Positions 1 to 5,098 of a DNA stretch of 5,751 nt are shown piece by piece. Every line of letters begins with the position of its first letter. Position 1 is the stretch's first letter. A program made the position numbers and the translations under genes. Location of the stretch: NCBI GenBank assembly GCA_900551595.1, contig URWR01000111.1:1-5751 (forward strand). Reading direction: 5' to 3'. Under the pieces are notes generated by a model. That model was given only the letters and a program-made list of their open reading frames with translations. It did not search any database and had not been told where the DNA came from. This DNA comes from an uncultured Coriobacteriaceae bacterium (GTDB lineage Bacteria; Actinomycetota; Coriobacteriia; Coriobacteriales; Atopobiaceae).

Positions 1-159
1 CCCAGCCATTACACGCAGAAGCGTAGACTTACCCATACCGTTAGGACCCACAACGCCGATCTTTGCTCCCGGGTAAAATCCCATGGTCACATCGTCAAGA
101 ATGACTTTGTCGCCGTGAGTCTTACGAACCTGATACATCTGGTAGATGAACTCGGCCAC
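1..159 (-). CDS. ettA: Energy-dependent translational throttle protein EttA (ABC-F ATPase), N-terminal fragment
   Basis: This is the first 53 codons of a gene that runs off the left edge. The encoded start reads (M/V)AEFIYQMYQVRKTHGDKV, followed by ILDDVTMGFYPGAKIGVVGP, which closely matches the opening of EttA. EttA is a soluble ABC-F protein with two ATPase domains; it binds the ribosomal E site and gates the first elongation steps according to the ATP/ADP ratio. The Walker A motif GPNGMGKST lies at residues 38-46; it carries Met where E. coli EttA has Ala. The start is GTG at 157-159. A stop codon lies in frame at 178-180, so no longer start is possible, and an AAAGG ribosome site sits at 167-171 with seven bases of spacing. 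The gene is divergent from the LTA-synthase-like gene. Other ABC-F paralogues are possible in principle, but the AEFIYQM opening is specific to EttA. Confidence 0.93.
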   Translation of the reverse strand, partial: MAEFIYQMYQVRKTHGDKVILDDVTMGFYPGAKIGVVGPNGMGKSTLLRVMAG

Positions 160-250
160 GTGTCCGCCTTTCGCTCTTTATTAGGTCTACTTCGTCTTAT
201 CTGAAAAGATATGGTACTCAGGATGTACAAAAACAGCGAGATACCTCATC

Positions 251-280
251 TGAAGTGTTAAGACCTCCACAAGCACTTCA
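251..280. repeat. 7-bp inverted repeat TGAAGTG...CACTTCA
   Basis: TGAAGTG at 251-257 is the exact reverse complement of CACTTCA at 274-280, with 16 bases between them. It lies mid-way between divergent genes, so a repressor site or a short RNA hairpin is possible. No T-run follows on either strand, so it is not a standard terminator. A 7-bp dyad of this kind can arise by chance. Confidence 0.3.
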
Positions 281-437
281 CCAGAATAGAAAGCCAAACG
301 GCATTACCGCACCACGAACGCGGAATCTTTTTGCAGGTCTAGGCTTTACGACAAATCCGTAGGATAAAAGCTCTACAGTGTCATACTTACGAACGCATAA
401 CATGAGCAATCCGTAACATTACACCACGATTTGTATT

Positions 438-443
438 AAAGGA
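438..443 (+). promoter_or_regulatory. Probable ribosome binding site of the LTA-synthase-like gene, unusually long spacing
   Basis: AAAGGA is the only Shine-Dalgarno-like string before the ATG at 458, but the spacing is 14 bases, beyond the usual 5-10. The upstream in-frame TTG at 431 meets a TAA after one codon, and the next in-frame Met is codon 143, inside the membrane region. The ATG at 458 is therefore the best start. Translation may be weak or may depend on leader structure. Confidence 0.5.
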
Positions 444-457
444 CGCATTCCAAGATT

Positions 458-2686
458 ATGACCGCCACAGATAAGATCGAACCAAGTCTTCCATCTGCAA
501 GTCCAGCGCTTCCCGGCATAGCAGCACTTATTCCGCTTCTTGCAATTGTCGCACTCATTGCTGGCTGCTTCTATTTCGTGAAAAAGTACCGCGAAGCAAA
601 TGCTCCTATTCCTCGCTCAGTATTTGTATGGGTGGCACCTCAATTCGCCCTCCTTGTGCTTGCAACTGTAAGCTGTTTTCTGCAGGCAGCCGGCACCTCG
701 CCTGTTGTGTTTGTGGTTGTCTGTCTTATTACGCTTGTTTGTGGAATTCTCACCTTATATGTACATCTACCGCATGCACCCAAAGCAGAACCCGAGGACA
801 GTTCTGCCAACAACACTAAGAATTCCTCATCAAAGCAGTCTTCAGCAAAGGCTTCGCCTATCAATCTGCGTGCACTTGGCATAGACATGCTCGTCATTAT
901 TGGTGCTGCAGCACTTGCTTTTATGGCAATAGATCTGCCTTGGAGCGAGTGGCTCTTCCCCACCAACCCACTTTCTATTGCTATCCAGGCTGCCGTTCTT
1001 ATTGGCGCCATGGTAATCATGCTGTCCCTTTGCCAAGGACACGGCGGCGGTATGGCAGTGCTGGTACTTATCTGTGCGATTATCGGCATGGTGCAATACT
1101 TCACCGCACAATTCCGCGGACAGGCACTGCTACCTGGCGATATTCTAGCAGCGCCCACCGCAGCGGCTGTTTCTACTGGTTATCGCTATGTGTTTACCAA
1201 TAACTGCATGATTGCGCTCGCCTGCGCATCCCTGGCTTTCTTTATCTGCTCATTTGCTCGCCCTGTGCTTCGTGGCGGAAAAAGTTGGATGCGTGTACTT
1301 GGCAGACTGGCCGTATCTGCTCTTATCGTCGCGCTCGGTGTTCAGGGATACACCTCGGTAAACCTGCGCCTCGACTACGACATTGTTATGGATTACTGGA
1401 ATAATTCTCGCCTGCTGCTCTCTTATTGCGAACAAGGCTTTATTCCTACCTTCCTTTCTGGCATGCAATCTATGCCCATCGAAAAGCCCGAGGGCTATAG
1501 CGCAGAAGATGCCGAGCGCATTGAAGCAGAGGCTGCCAGTGCTTATGATGAAGCCGCAAGTCAAGATCAAAACCGCAAAGCTGCAGAAGAGCAGTTTGAA
1601 GCCATACAACCAAATGTTGTCGTAGTAATGAACGAGTCGTTTGCCGACCTCTCCACCTTTGAAGATCTCTGGGCTGGATACGAAGGTCCTACCTACTTTA
1701 ATTCTGGGCTTACCGGCACCGCGCAGCGCGGCAATCTTACCGTTTCTGTTAATGGCGGTGGCACATGCAACAGCGAATTTGAGTTCCTCACGGGCAATTC
1801 TTGCGCTTTTATTGGCTATGGCAAACACCCCTATGCTACGTATGACCTTGAGGGTGTTCCCAACATGGCGCAGGATTTTTCAGATATTGGCTATGCCACA
1901 ACCGCTATTCACCCCAATCTTGCAAGCAACTGGAATCGCGAAACTGTCTATGAACAGTTTGGTTTTGATCAATTCATAGATATCACCGGCTTTGAGGGCG
2001 CCGAGACTCTTCACAGTGGCGTTACCGATGCTGCTACCTATGAAAAAGTAATCGATGTTCTTGAGCAGAGCGATCAGCCTCAGTTCATCTTTGACGTAAC
2101 CATGCAAAACCACAGCGGTTATGACCAGAACAACATTTCTGCTGACCAACTGACGACGTACCACTCCGATGCGCTTGATGACGAGGGTAATCGTCAGATG
2201 AATGAATATCTGAGCTGCATTCAAGCGTCTGATGAGGACTTGGAATATCTTGTCAGCATGCTTTCGGAGCTGGATGAGCCAACAGTACTCGTATTCTTTG
2301 GTGACCATCAGCCCTATTTAACCGACTGGTTCAACCACAATATCTACGGTGGAGACACCGATGAGATCCTGCATCAGCAGAGAATGTTCCACACAGCCTA
2401 TGTCGTGTGGGCCAACTACGACATTGCAGGCAACGAGCAGAACGACATGCAGTCCAACATGAGCCTAAATTACCTCGGTGCCTCGGTTAAACAGATTATC
2501 GGAGCTCCTTTAACCGAACGCGACAAAGCAAATCTGACATACTTCAGCAAGGTTCCTGCCCTCAACCCCTTTGGTTATCAAACGCCTGATGGCGCTTGGT
2601 ACGATCTCGAAGGCGGCCCAGAAGTCGAAGTCATAGACGATATGGCAAAAGTGCAATACCTCCGGTTTGCTACATACGTACAGTAA
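458..2686 (+). CDS. LTA synthase family protein (membrane-anchored sulfatase/alkaline-phosphatase-fold phosphoglycerol transferase)
   Basis: This 742-residue protein has a hydrophobic N-terminal half and an extracellular sulfatase-fold half (about 384-700). The sulfatase part begins PNVVVVMNESFADL. It carries the LtaS-type residues: E393 in NES, the candidate nucleophile T436 in GGGTCNSEFEF, R494 in NWNRETVY, H552 in TMQNHSGY, and D616-H617 in FFGDHQPY. In the family these bind Mn and transfer glycerol phosphate from phosphatidylglycerol onto a glycolipid or other envelope polymer. About eight membrane segments can be read (near 20-40, 54-76, 82-102, 140-158, 172-192, 198-217, 249-267, 282-298), more than the five of LtaS. 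The FRGQALLPGDIL stretch (219-230) before the last segments is also seen in LtaS relatives. A Ser/Asn/Lys-rich polar linker (110-135) and an Ala/Glu-rich stretch (347-384) separate the parts. It probably heads an operon with the next two genes. The exact polymer made cannot be read from sequence; a MdoB-like role is an alternative. Confidence 0.88.
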   Translation: MTATDKIEPSLPSASPALPGIAALIPLLAIVALIAGCFYFVKKYREANAPIPRSVFVWVAPQFALLVLATVSCFLQAAGTSPVVFVVVCLITLVCGILTLYVHLPHAPKAEPEDSSANNTKNSSSKQSSAKASPINLRALGIDMLVIIGAAALAFMAIDLPWSEWLFPTNPLSIAIQAAVLIGAMVIMLSLCQGHGGGMAVLVLICAIIGMVQYFTAQFRGQALLPGDILAAPTAAAVSTGYRYVFTNNCMIALACASLAFFICSFARPVLRGGKSWMRVLGRLAVSALIVALGVQGYTSVNLRLDYDIVMDYWNNSRLLLSYCEQGFIPTFLSGMQSMPIEKPEGYSAEDAERIEAEAASAYDEAASQDQNRKAAEEQFEAIQPNVVVVMNESFADLSTFEDLWAGYEGPTYFNSGLTGTAQRGNLTVSVNGGGTCNSEFEFLTGNSCAFIGYGKHPYATYDLEGVPNMAQDFSDIGYATTAIHPNLASNWNRETVYEQFGFDQFIDITGFEGAETLHSGVTDAATYEKVIDVLEQSDQPQFIFDVTMQNHSGYDQNNISADQLTTYHSDALDDEGNRQMNEYLSCIQASDEDLEYLVSMLSELDEPTVLVFFGDHQPYLTDWFNHNIYGGDTDEILHQQRMFHTAYVVWANYDIAGNEQNDMQSNMSLNYLGASVKQIIGAPLTERDKANLTYFSKVPALNPFGYQTPDGAWYDLEGGPEVEVIDDMAKVQYLRFATYVQ

Positions 2687-2713
2687 AACGGTCATGAACG
2701 GAGCTTTCTTACA

Positions 2714-3322
2714 ATGACCAATCAAACTTCAACGTTTCTCGCCATTCTCTCGCGTTTGAAATATATCGACCGCTGGGCACTTATGCGCAATGCTCGCCCT
2801 GAAAACCTTGCTGAGCACTCACTTGAGGTTGCCCTTATTGCCCATGCTCTTGTCACGCTTGGCAATGTACGGCACAACCGCAATCTCGATGCAAATGCTG
2901 CGGCAGTTCTCGGGCTTTTCCACGATGCCTCTGAGACCCTTACGGGCGACATGCCCACACCGGTAAAGTATGCAAATGGCCAGATTCGAGATGCCTATAA
3001 AGACGTGGAGTCGAGCGCAGCCGAACAGTTGCTTGCAACACTTCCTGAGGATCTGCGCAGCTCATATGCCCCGCTGCTCAATCCGCAGCACACGGAAGAT
3101 AACCAGTATCTCTTGCGTCTGGTAAAAGCTGCTGATAAGCTTTCCGCGCTCATAAAGTGCCTTGAGGAGGCACAAGCTGGCAATGCAGAGTTTCGCACCG
3201 CCGAGGTTTCTACGCGTCAAGCTGTAGAACAGATGGCCTCTGAGTTGCCAGAAGTTGCCGACTTCCTCGAGGATTTTCTTCCAGCATACGGTTCTACCTT
3301 AGACGAGCTTCTCGGACGGTAA
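2714..3322 (+). CDS. yfbR: YfbR-type HD-domain 5'-deoxynucleotidase
   Basis: At 202 residues it is nearly the length of E. coli YfbR (199) and aligns with it end to end from the opening FLAILSRLKYIDRWALMRN. HD metal ligands are visible as H35 (in AEHS), H70-D71 (in FHDASE) and D141 (in KAADKL). The conserved R20-W21, E74 and the TGDMPTPVKY stretch (77-86) mark the nucleotide-binding face. YfbR is a cytosolic, metal-dependent phosphatase that removes the 5' phosphate from deoxyribonucleoside monophosphates, helping to balance dNTP pools. The ATG at 2714 follows GGAG at 2700-2703 with ten bases of spacing. The gene begins 27 bases after the LTA-synthase-like stop and ends one base before trmB, so co-transcription is likely. 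Divalent metal dependence and substrate choice are inferred from the family. Confidence 0.93.
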   Translation: MTNQTSTFLAILSRLKYIDRWALMRNARPENLAEHSLEVALIAHALVTLGNVRHNRNLDANAAAVLGLFHDASETLTGDMPTPVKYANGQIRDAYKDVESSAAEQLLATLPEDLRSSYAPLLNPQHTEDNQYLLRLVKAADKLSALIKCLEEAQAGNAEFRTAEVSTRQAVEQMASELPEVADFLEDFLPAYGSTLDELLGR

Positions 3323-3323
3323 C

Positions 3324-4157
3324 ATGCACGGTCTTCACGCACGCATTCCCAAACATTTTGTTCTTGAAGAGCGCCTTGAGCGCTATGCGACTGCCATTGA
3401 GATTCTGCCAAGCCACCTTGCAGGGCAATGGGCAGAGGCATGCTATCCCCTTTCTCCCCAGGGTCTTGGGTGCTTTTCTCAAGTGTGGCTCGATCTTGGA
3501 TGTGGAAAAGGGGCTTTTACGTGCGACATGGCTCGCTTGCATCCCGATGTACTTGTTGTAGGGATTGATTCAGAACCAGTTTGCATTGCCTATGCTGCTC
3601 AAAAAGCTTGCGAAGCCCAGCTGCACAACGCTGTATTTGTTGGAGGAAATGCCAGCAAACTTTCCGACTATTTTGCTCAAGGGGAACTTTCACGCATCTA
3701 TCTCAACTACCCCACACCTTTCCCGAGAAAGCGCGATGCGCTCGCACGCCTCACCCATGCTGAAAAGCTCATGAGCTATCGAGAAGTTCTTGCAGAGCAT
3801 GGGACGGTCATTTTCCGCACCGATAGCCAGCCGCTCTTTGATTTCTCACTCACGCAGGTTAAAGCCGCAGGATATACAACTTTGTGGACTACTGATGATG
3901 TGCGCTCGCAACTTCCTGACGAGCCTCCAACAGGCTACGAGTTGCGCTTAACCGCGCAGGGAGCTCATGTCTACGGATTTGAGATAGCACCTGGCCCGGC
4001 ACCTGAAAAGATTGAACAGACTGCCAAGATGAGCCTCGTTGATTATCTGCCTGAGGATCTTGACCATCTTTCTTATATCCCTCACGGCATGGAAGGCACT
4101 GTTATCAACATAAGAAACCGCCGCGCCCGCATGCGGAACGCGACGGCACATGCATAA
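3324..4157 (+). CDS. trmB: Diverged tRNA (guanine(46)-N7)-methyltransferase, TrmB family
   Basis: TrmB methylates G46 in the tRNA variable loop using S-adenosylmethionine. The SAM-binding motif LDLGCGKG (56-63), the acidic GIDSE (80-84), VIFRTDS (162-168) and the C-terminal T203/E206 pair (PTGYELR) fit the family. The usual PDPWxKxRHxxRR block appears as NYPTPFPRKRDALAR (128-142). Against E. coli TrmB, D144 is Thr131, W146 is Phe133, H151 is Asp138 and R154 is Ala141, while R155 is kept as R142 (E. coli numbering from memory). At 277 residues it is longer than the common 210-240, with about 50 residues before motif I and a basic tail ending NIRNRRARMRNATAHA. It starts one base after the yfbR stop; the only ribosome site is a weak GGACGG inside yfbR, which suggests translational coupling. 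Membership of the family is firm; retained activity is less certain. Confidence 0.85.
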   Translation: MHGLHARIPKHFVLEERLERYATAIEILPSHLAGQWAEACYPLSPQGLGCFSQVWLDLGCGKGAFTCDMARLHPDVLVVGIDSEPVCIAYAAQKACEAQLHNAVFVGGNASKLSDYFAQGELSRIYLNYPTPFPRKRDALARLTHAEKLMSYREVLAEHGTVIFRTDSQPLFDFSLTQVKAAGYTTLWTTDDVRSQLPDEPPTGYELRLTAQGAHVYGFEIAPGPAPEKIEQTAKMSLVDYLPEDLDHLSYIPHGMEGTVINIRNRRARMRNATAHA

Positions 4158-4174
4158 TCTGTAGGGCATCTGCC
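4145..4174. terminator. Weak hairpin between the convergent trmB and flavin-reductase genes
   Basis: GGCACATGC (4145-4153) and GCATCTGCC (4166-4174) pair as an 8-bp stem with one central C-C mismatch and a 12-base loop. On the plus strand it is followed by TTATT rather than a true T-run. It overlaps the trmB stop and abuts the opposing gene's stop, where a bidirectional terminator would be expected, but the hairpin is poor. Confidence 0.25.
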
Positions 4175-4744
4175 TTATTCCATAAAGCGCTTACCTGCAT
4201 TCCAGGCATCGGCAACATGCTCGCCAATGACATAGTAACCATTGCGGAACTGATCAAACGCAATGACATTCATACGAGCCACGTCAGGCTTACCATCTTC
4301 TGCGAGCACTGCCTCATCGGCAGATGCGTTAACAATTCGTCCTACCACACGGAAGCCCCACTCACACTTATGCAGCTCAATTGCTTCACACTCAATTGCA
4401 ACAGGGAATTCCTGGATAACCGGAGCGTCTACAAATTCGCTTTTAACTGCTGTAAGGCCTGAACGTTCAAACTTATCGGCTACCTTATTACCGGAAGCAA
4501 TTCCCAGATAATCCGCCTCGTCAACATGGGCTACATCAGCAACCGATACGGTGAAGGCCCGACGCGCAATAATGTTCTGAGAAGTCTTGTGACCTTCAGA
4601 AATATTGAGCGCCACTTTATCCGTATCGCAAATTCCTCCCCATGCCATATTCATAACATCGACGGAGCCATCTTCGTTATACGTGGCAATCATAAGTACC
4701 GGCATAGGAAAGAGATACGGTTTGGGCCCAAAGTCTTTGCGCAT
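4175..4744 (-). CDS. Flavin reductase-like FMN-binding protein (flavoredoxin type)
   Basis: The 189-residue product has the layout of the flavin-reductase-like domain family, a split-barrel FMN-binding fold. An opening PMPVLMIATYN (13-23) is followed by the FMN-loop region VMNMAWGGICD (30-40). Then come ISEGHKTSQNI (48-58), FTVSVAD (64-70), the family hallmark GIASGNKVADKFERSGLT (81-98) and a closing YYVIGEHVADAW (170-181). Such proteins carry FMN and act as NAD(P)H:flavin reductases or small electron carriers in the cytosol; the donor and acceptor cannot be told from sequence. The ATG at 4742-4744 has a strong AGAAGGGAG ribosome site (4750-4758) five bases away. It is a single-gene unit, convergent with trmB (17-base gap) and divergent from cstA. 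Two terminator-like hairpins lie on its strand upstream. Confidence 0.88.
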   Translation of the reverse strand: MRKDFGPKPYLFPMPVLMIATYNEDGSVDVMNMAWGGICDTDKVALNISEGHKTSQNIIARRAFTVSVADVAHVDEADYLGIASGNKVADKFERSGLTAVKSEFVDAPVIQEFPVAIECEAIELHKCEWGFRVVGRIVNASADEAVLAEDGKPDVARMNVIAFDQFRNGYYVIGEHVADAWNAGKRFME

Positions 4745-4860
4745 AAGCGCTCCCTTCTAAGCTGTTTGAACTATTACTTGCAACGCAATAGATCAATCCG
4801 AGTCTTGCTCTTCATACCCTTCTCCGTATCCATCCTGAAATATGAACAAAGCTTTAGCGG

Positions 4861-4887
4861 TAAAAACGAACGCTCCTCCGGCGAGCG
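4861..4887 (-). terminator. Terminator-like hairpin on the minus strand (proximal)
   Basis: Read on the minus strand, CGCTC, a seven-base loop and GAGCG form a 5-bp GC-rich stem, followed directly by TTCGTTTTT. This is the shape of a short intrinsic terminator. No gene lies upstream on this strand within the window, so it would act on a flavin-reductase leader, an antisense RNA, or not at all. Confidence 0.4.
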
Positions 4888-4889
4888 GC

Positions 4890-4923
4890 ATAAAGAAAAA
4901 TCATCTTGCTGACAGATCAGCAG
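4890..4923 (-). terminator. Terminator-like hairpin on the minus strand (distal)
   Basis: Read on the minus strand, TGCTGA, the loop TCTG and TCAGCA form a 6-bp perfect stem (4907-4922), with a G-U pair extending it by one. After six or seven bases comes TTTTTCTTT. The offset T-run and modest GC make this weaker than the proximal hairpin, but the tandem arrangement is notable. Confidence 0.3.
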
Positions 4924-4927
4924 CCCC

Positions 4928-4955
4928 ATTACCTCATCGCAGTTTTTTTAATCAA
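4928..4955 (-). promoter_or_regulatory. Weak sigma-70-like promoter candidate for the flavin-reductase gene
   Basis: On the minus strand TTGATT (4950-4955) and GGTAAT (4928-4933) are separated by 16 bases, including an A7 tract. Each hexamer matches the consensus at four of six positions. If it is used, transcription would begin near 4920 and give a leader of roughly 175 bases containing both terminator-like hairpins. This was read by eye and has low certainty. Confidence 0.22.
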
Positions 4956-4977
4956 TAAATTCACTGAATGGATTATT
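4954..4977. promoter_or_regulatory. Operator-like AT-rich dyad
   Basis: A perfect ATTCA-C-TGAAT palindrome (4959-4969) is flanked by AATAA (4954-4958) and TTATT (4973-4977). The two halves are offset by three bases. The dyad sits in the middle of the divergent promoter region, a natural place for a dimeric regulator. No known regulator consensus was recognised. Confidence 0.3.
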
Positions 4978-5063
4978 TCTTCGGTATCCGGGTGAGCGGT
5001 ATGTTTCAGGCTGGTTATCGGTTGTAAAACGTGGTGAAAGTATGAACAAAAAAGGAGCAGGAT

Positions 5064-5086
5064 AGATAAGCTTCGCTATTTTATCT
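5064..5086 (+). promoter_or_regulatory. Leader hairpin immediately before the cstA ribosome binding site
   Basis: AGATAA (5064-5069) pairs with TTATCT (5081-5086), with a G-U pair (5070/5080) extending it to seven pairs around a nine-base loop. It ends exactly where the strong AAAGGGGG ribosome site (5087-5094) begins, four bases before the cstA ATG. Stacking next to the ribosome site could modulate initiation. The stem is AT-rich and weak. Confidence 0.3.
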
Positions 5087-5098
5087 AAAGGGGGACCA

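Larger units (their letters stand above)
160..457. other. Divergent intergenic region between ettA and the LTA-synthase-like gene
   Basis: This 298-base region must carry the promoters of both divergent genes. No convincing -35/-10 pair was found by eye on either strand. Visible structure is limited to a perfect 7-bp inverted repeat at 251-280, a 5-bp stem with a GAAA tetraloop at 198-211 (TATCT/AGATA), and a repeated AATCCGTA at 355-362 and 408-415. No tRNA, recognised riboswitch or credible small gene was seen. Confidence 0.6.
4841..5050 (+). repeat. Two exact TATGAACAAA direct repeats 200 bp apart
   Basis: TATGAACAAA occurs at 4841-4850 and again at 5041-5050. The three preceding bases are AAA and AAG. 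The two copies lie on either side of the likely divergent promoter zone. They could be paired sites for one regulator, or a coincidence in AT-rich DNA. Confidence 0.3.
4745..5098. other. Divergent intergenic region between the flavin-reductase gene and cstA
   Basis: This is 354 bases without a convincing protein gene. It contains, in order, the flavin-reductase ribosome site, one of two exact TATGAACAAA copies, two minus-strand terminator-like hairpins, a weak minus-strand promoter candidate, an AT-rich dyad, two tiny plus-strand ORFs with GGTGA ribosome-site strings, the second TATGAACAAA and a hairpin directly before the cstA ribosome site. No FMN, TPP or T-box consensus was recognised on either strand. 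Confidence 0.6.

Noticed and set aside
22..54. Met in the EttA Walker A motif (GPNGMGKST) as a functional defect
   Set aside because: The position is a variable x in the P-loop consensus, and the GK(S/T) core is intact.
640..1828. Long minus-strand ORFs (172 and 192 codons) opposite the LTA-synthase-like gene
   Set aside because: They are antisense to a clearly conserved protein, have no recognisable domains or good ribosome sites, and their compositions look like frame shadows.
4774..4833. Minus-strand 19-codon ORF (MDTEKGMKSKTRIDLLRCK) upstream of the flavin-reductase gene
   Set aside because: It has no usable ribosome site before its ATG and no known counterpart; length alone is not evidence.
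4526..4912. Plus-strand 128-codon ORF running from the flavin-reductase gene into the intergenic region
   Set aside because: Most of it is antisense to a confident gene, the product is basic and Ser/Arg-rich without a domain, and no ribosome site supports it.
4943..4949. T7 run on the plus strand as an intrinsic terminator
   Set aside because: The nearest hairpin (4906-4923) ends about 19 bases earlier, and no plus-strand gene lies directly upstream.
4745..5098. FMN, TPP, T-box or cyclic-di-GMP riboswitch
   Set aside because: None of the conserved motif strings was found on either strand; resemblances were limited to a few bases such as CTGATCTG.
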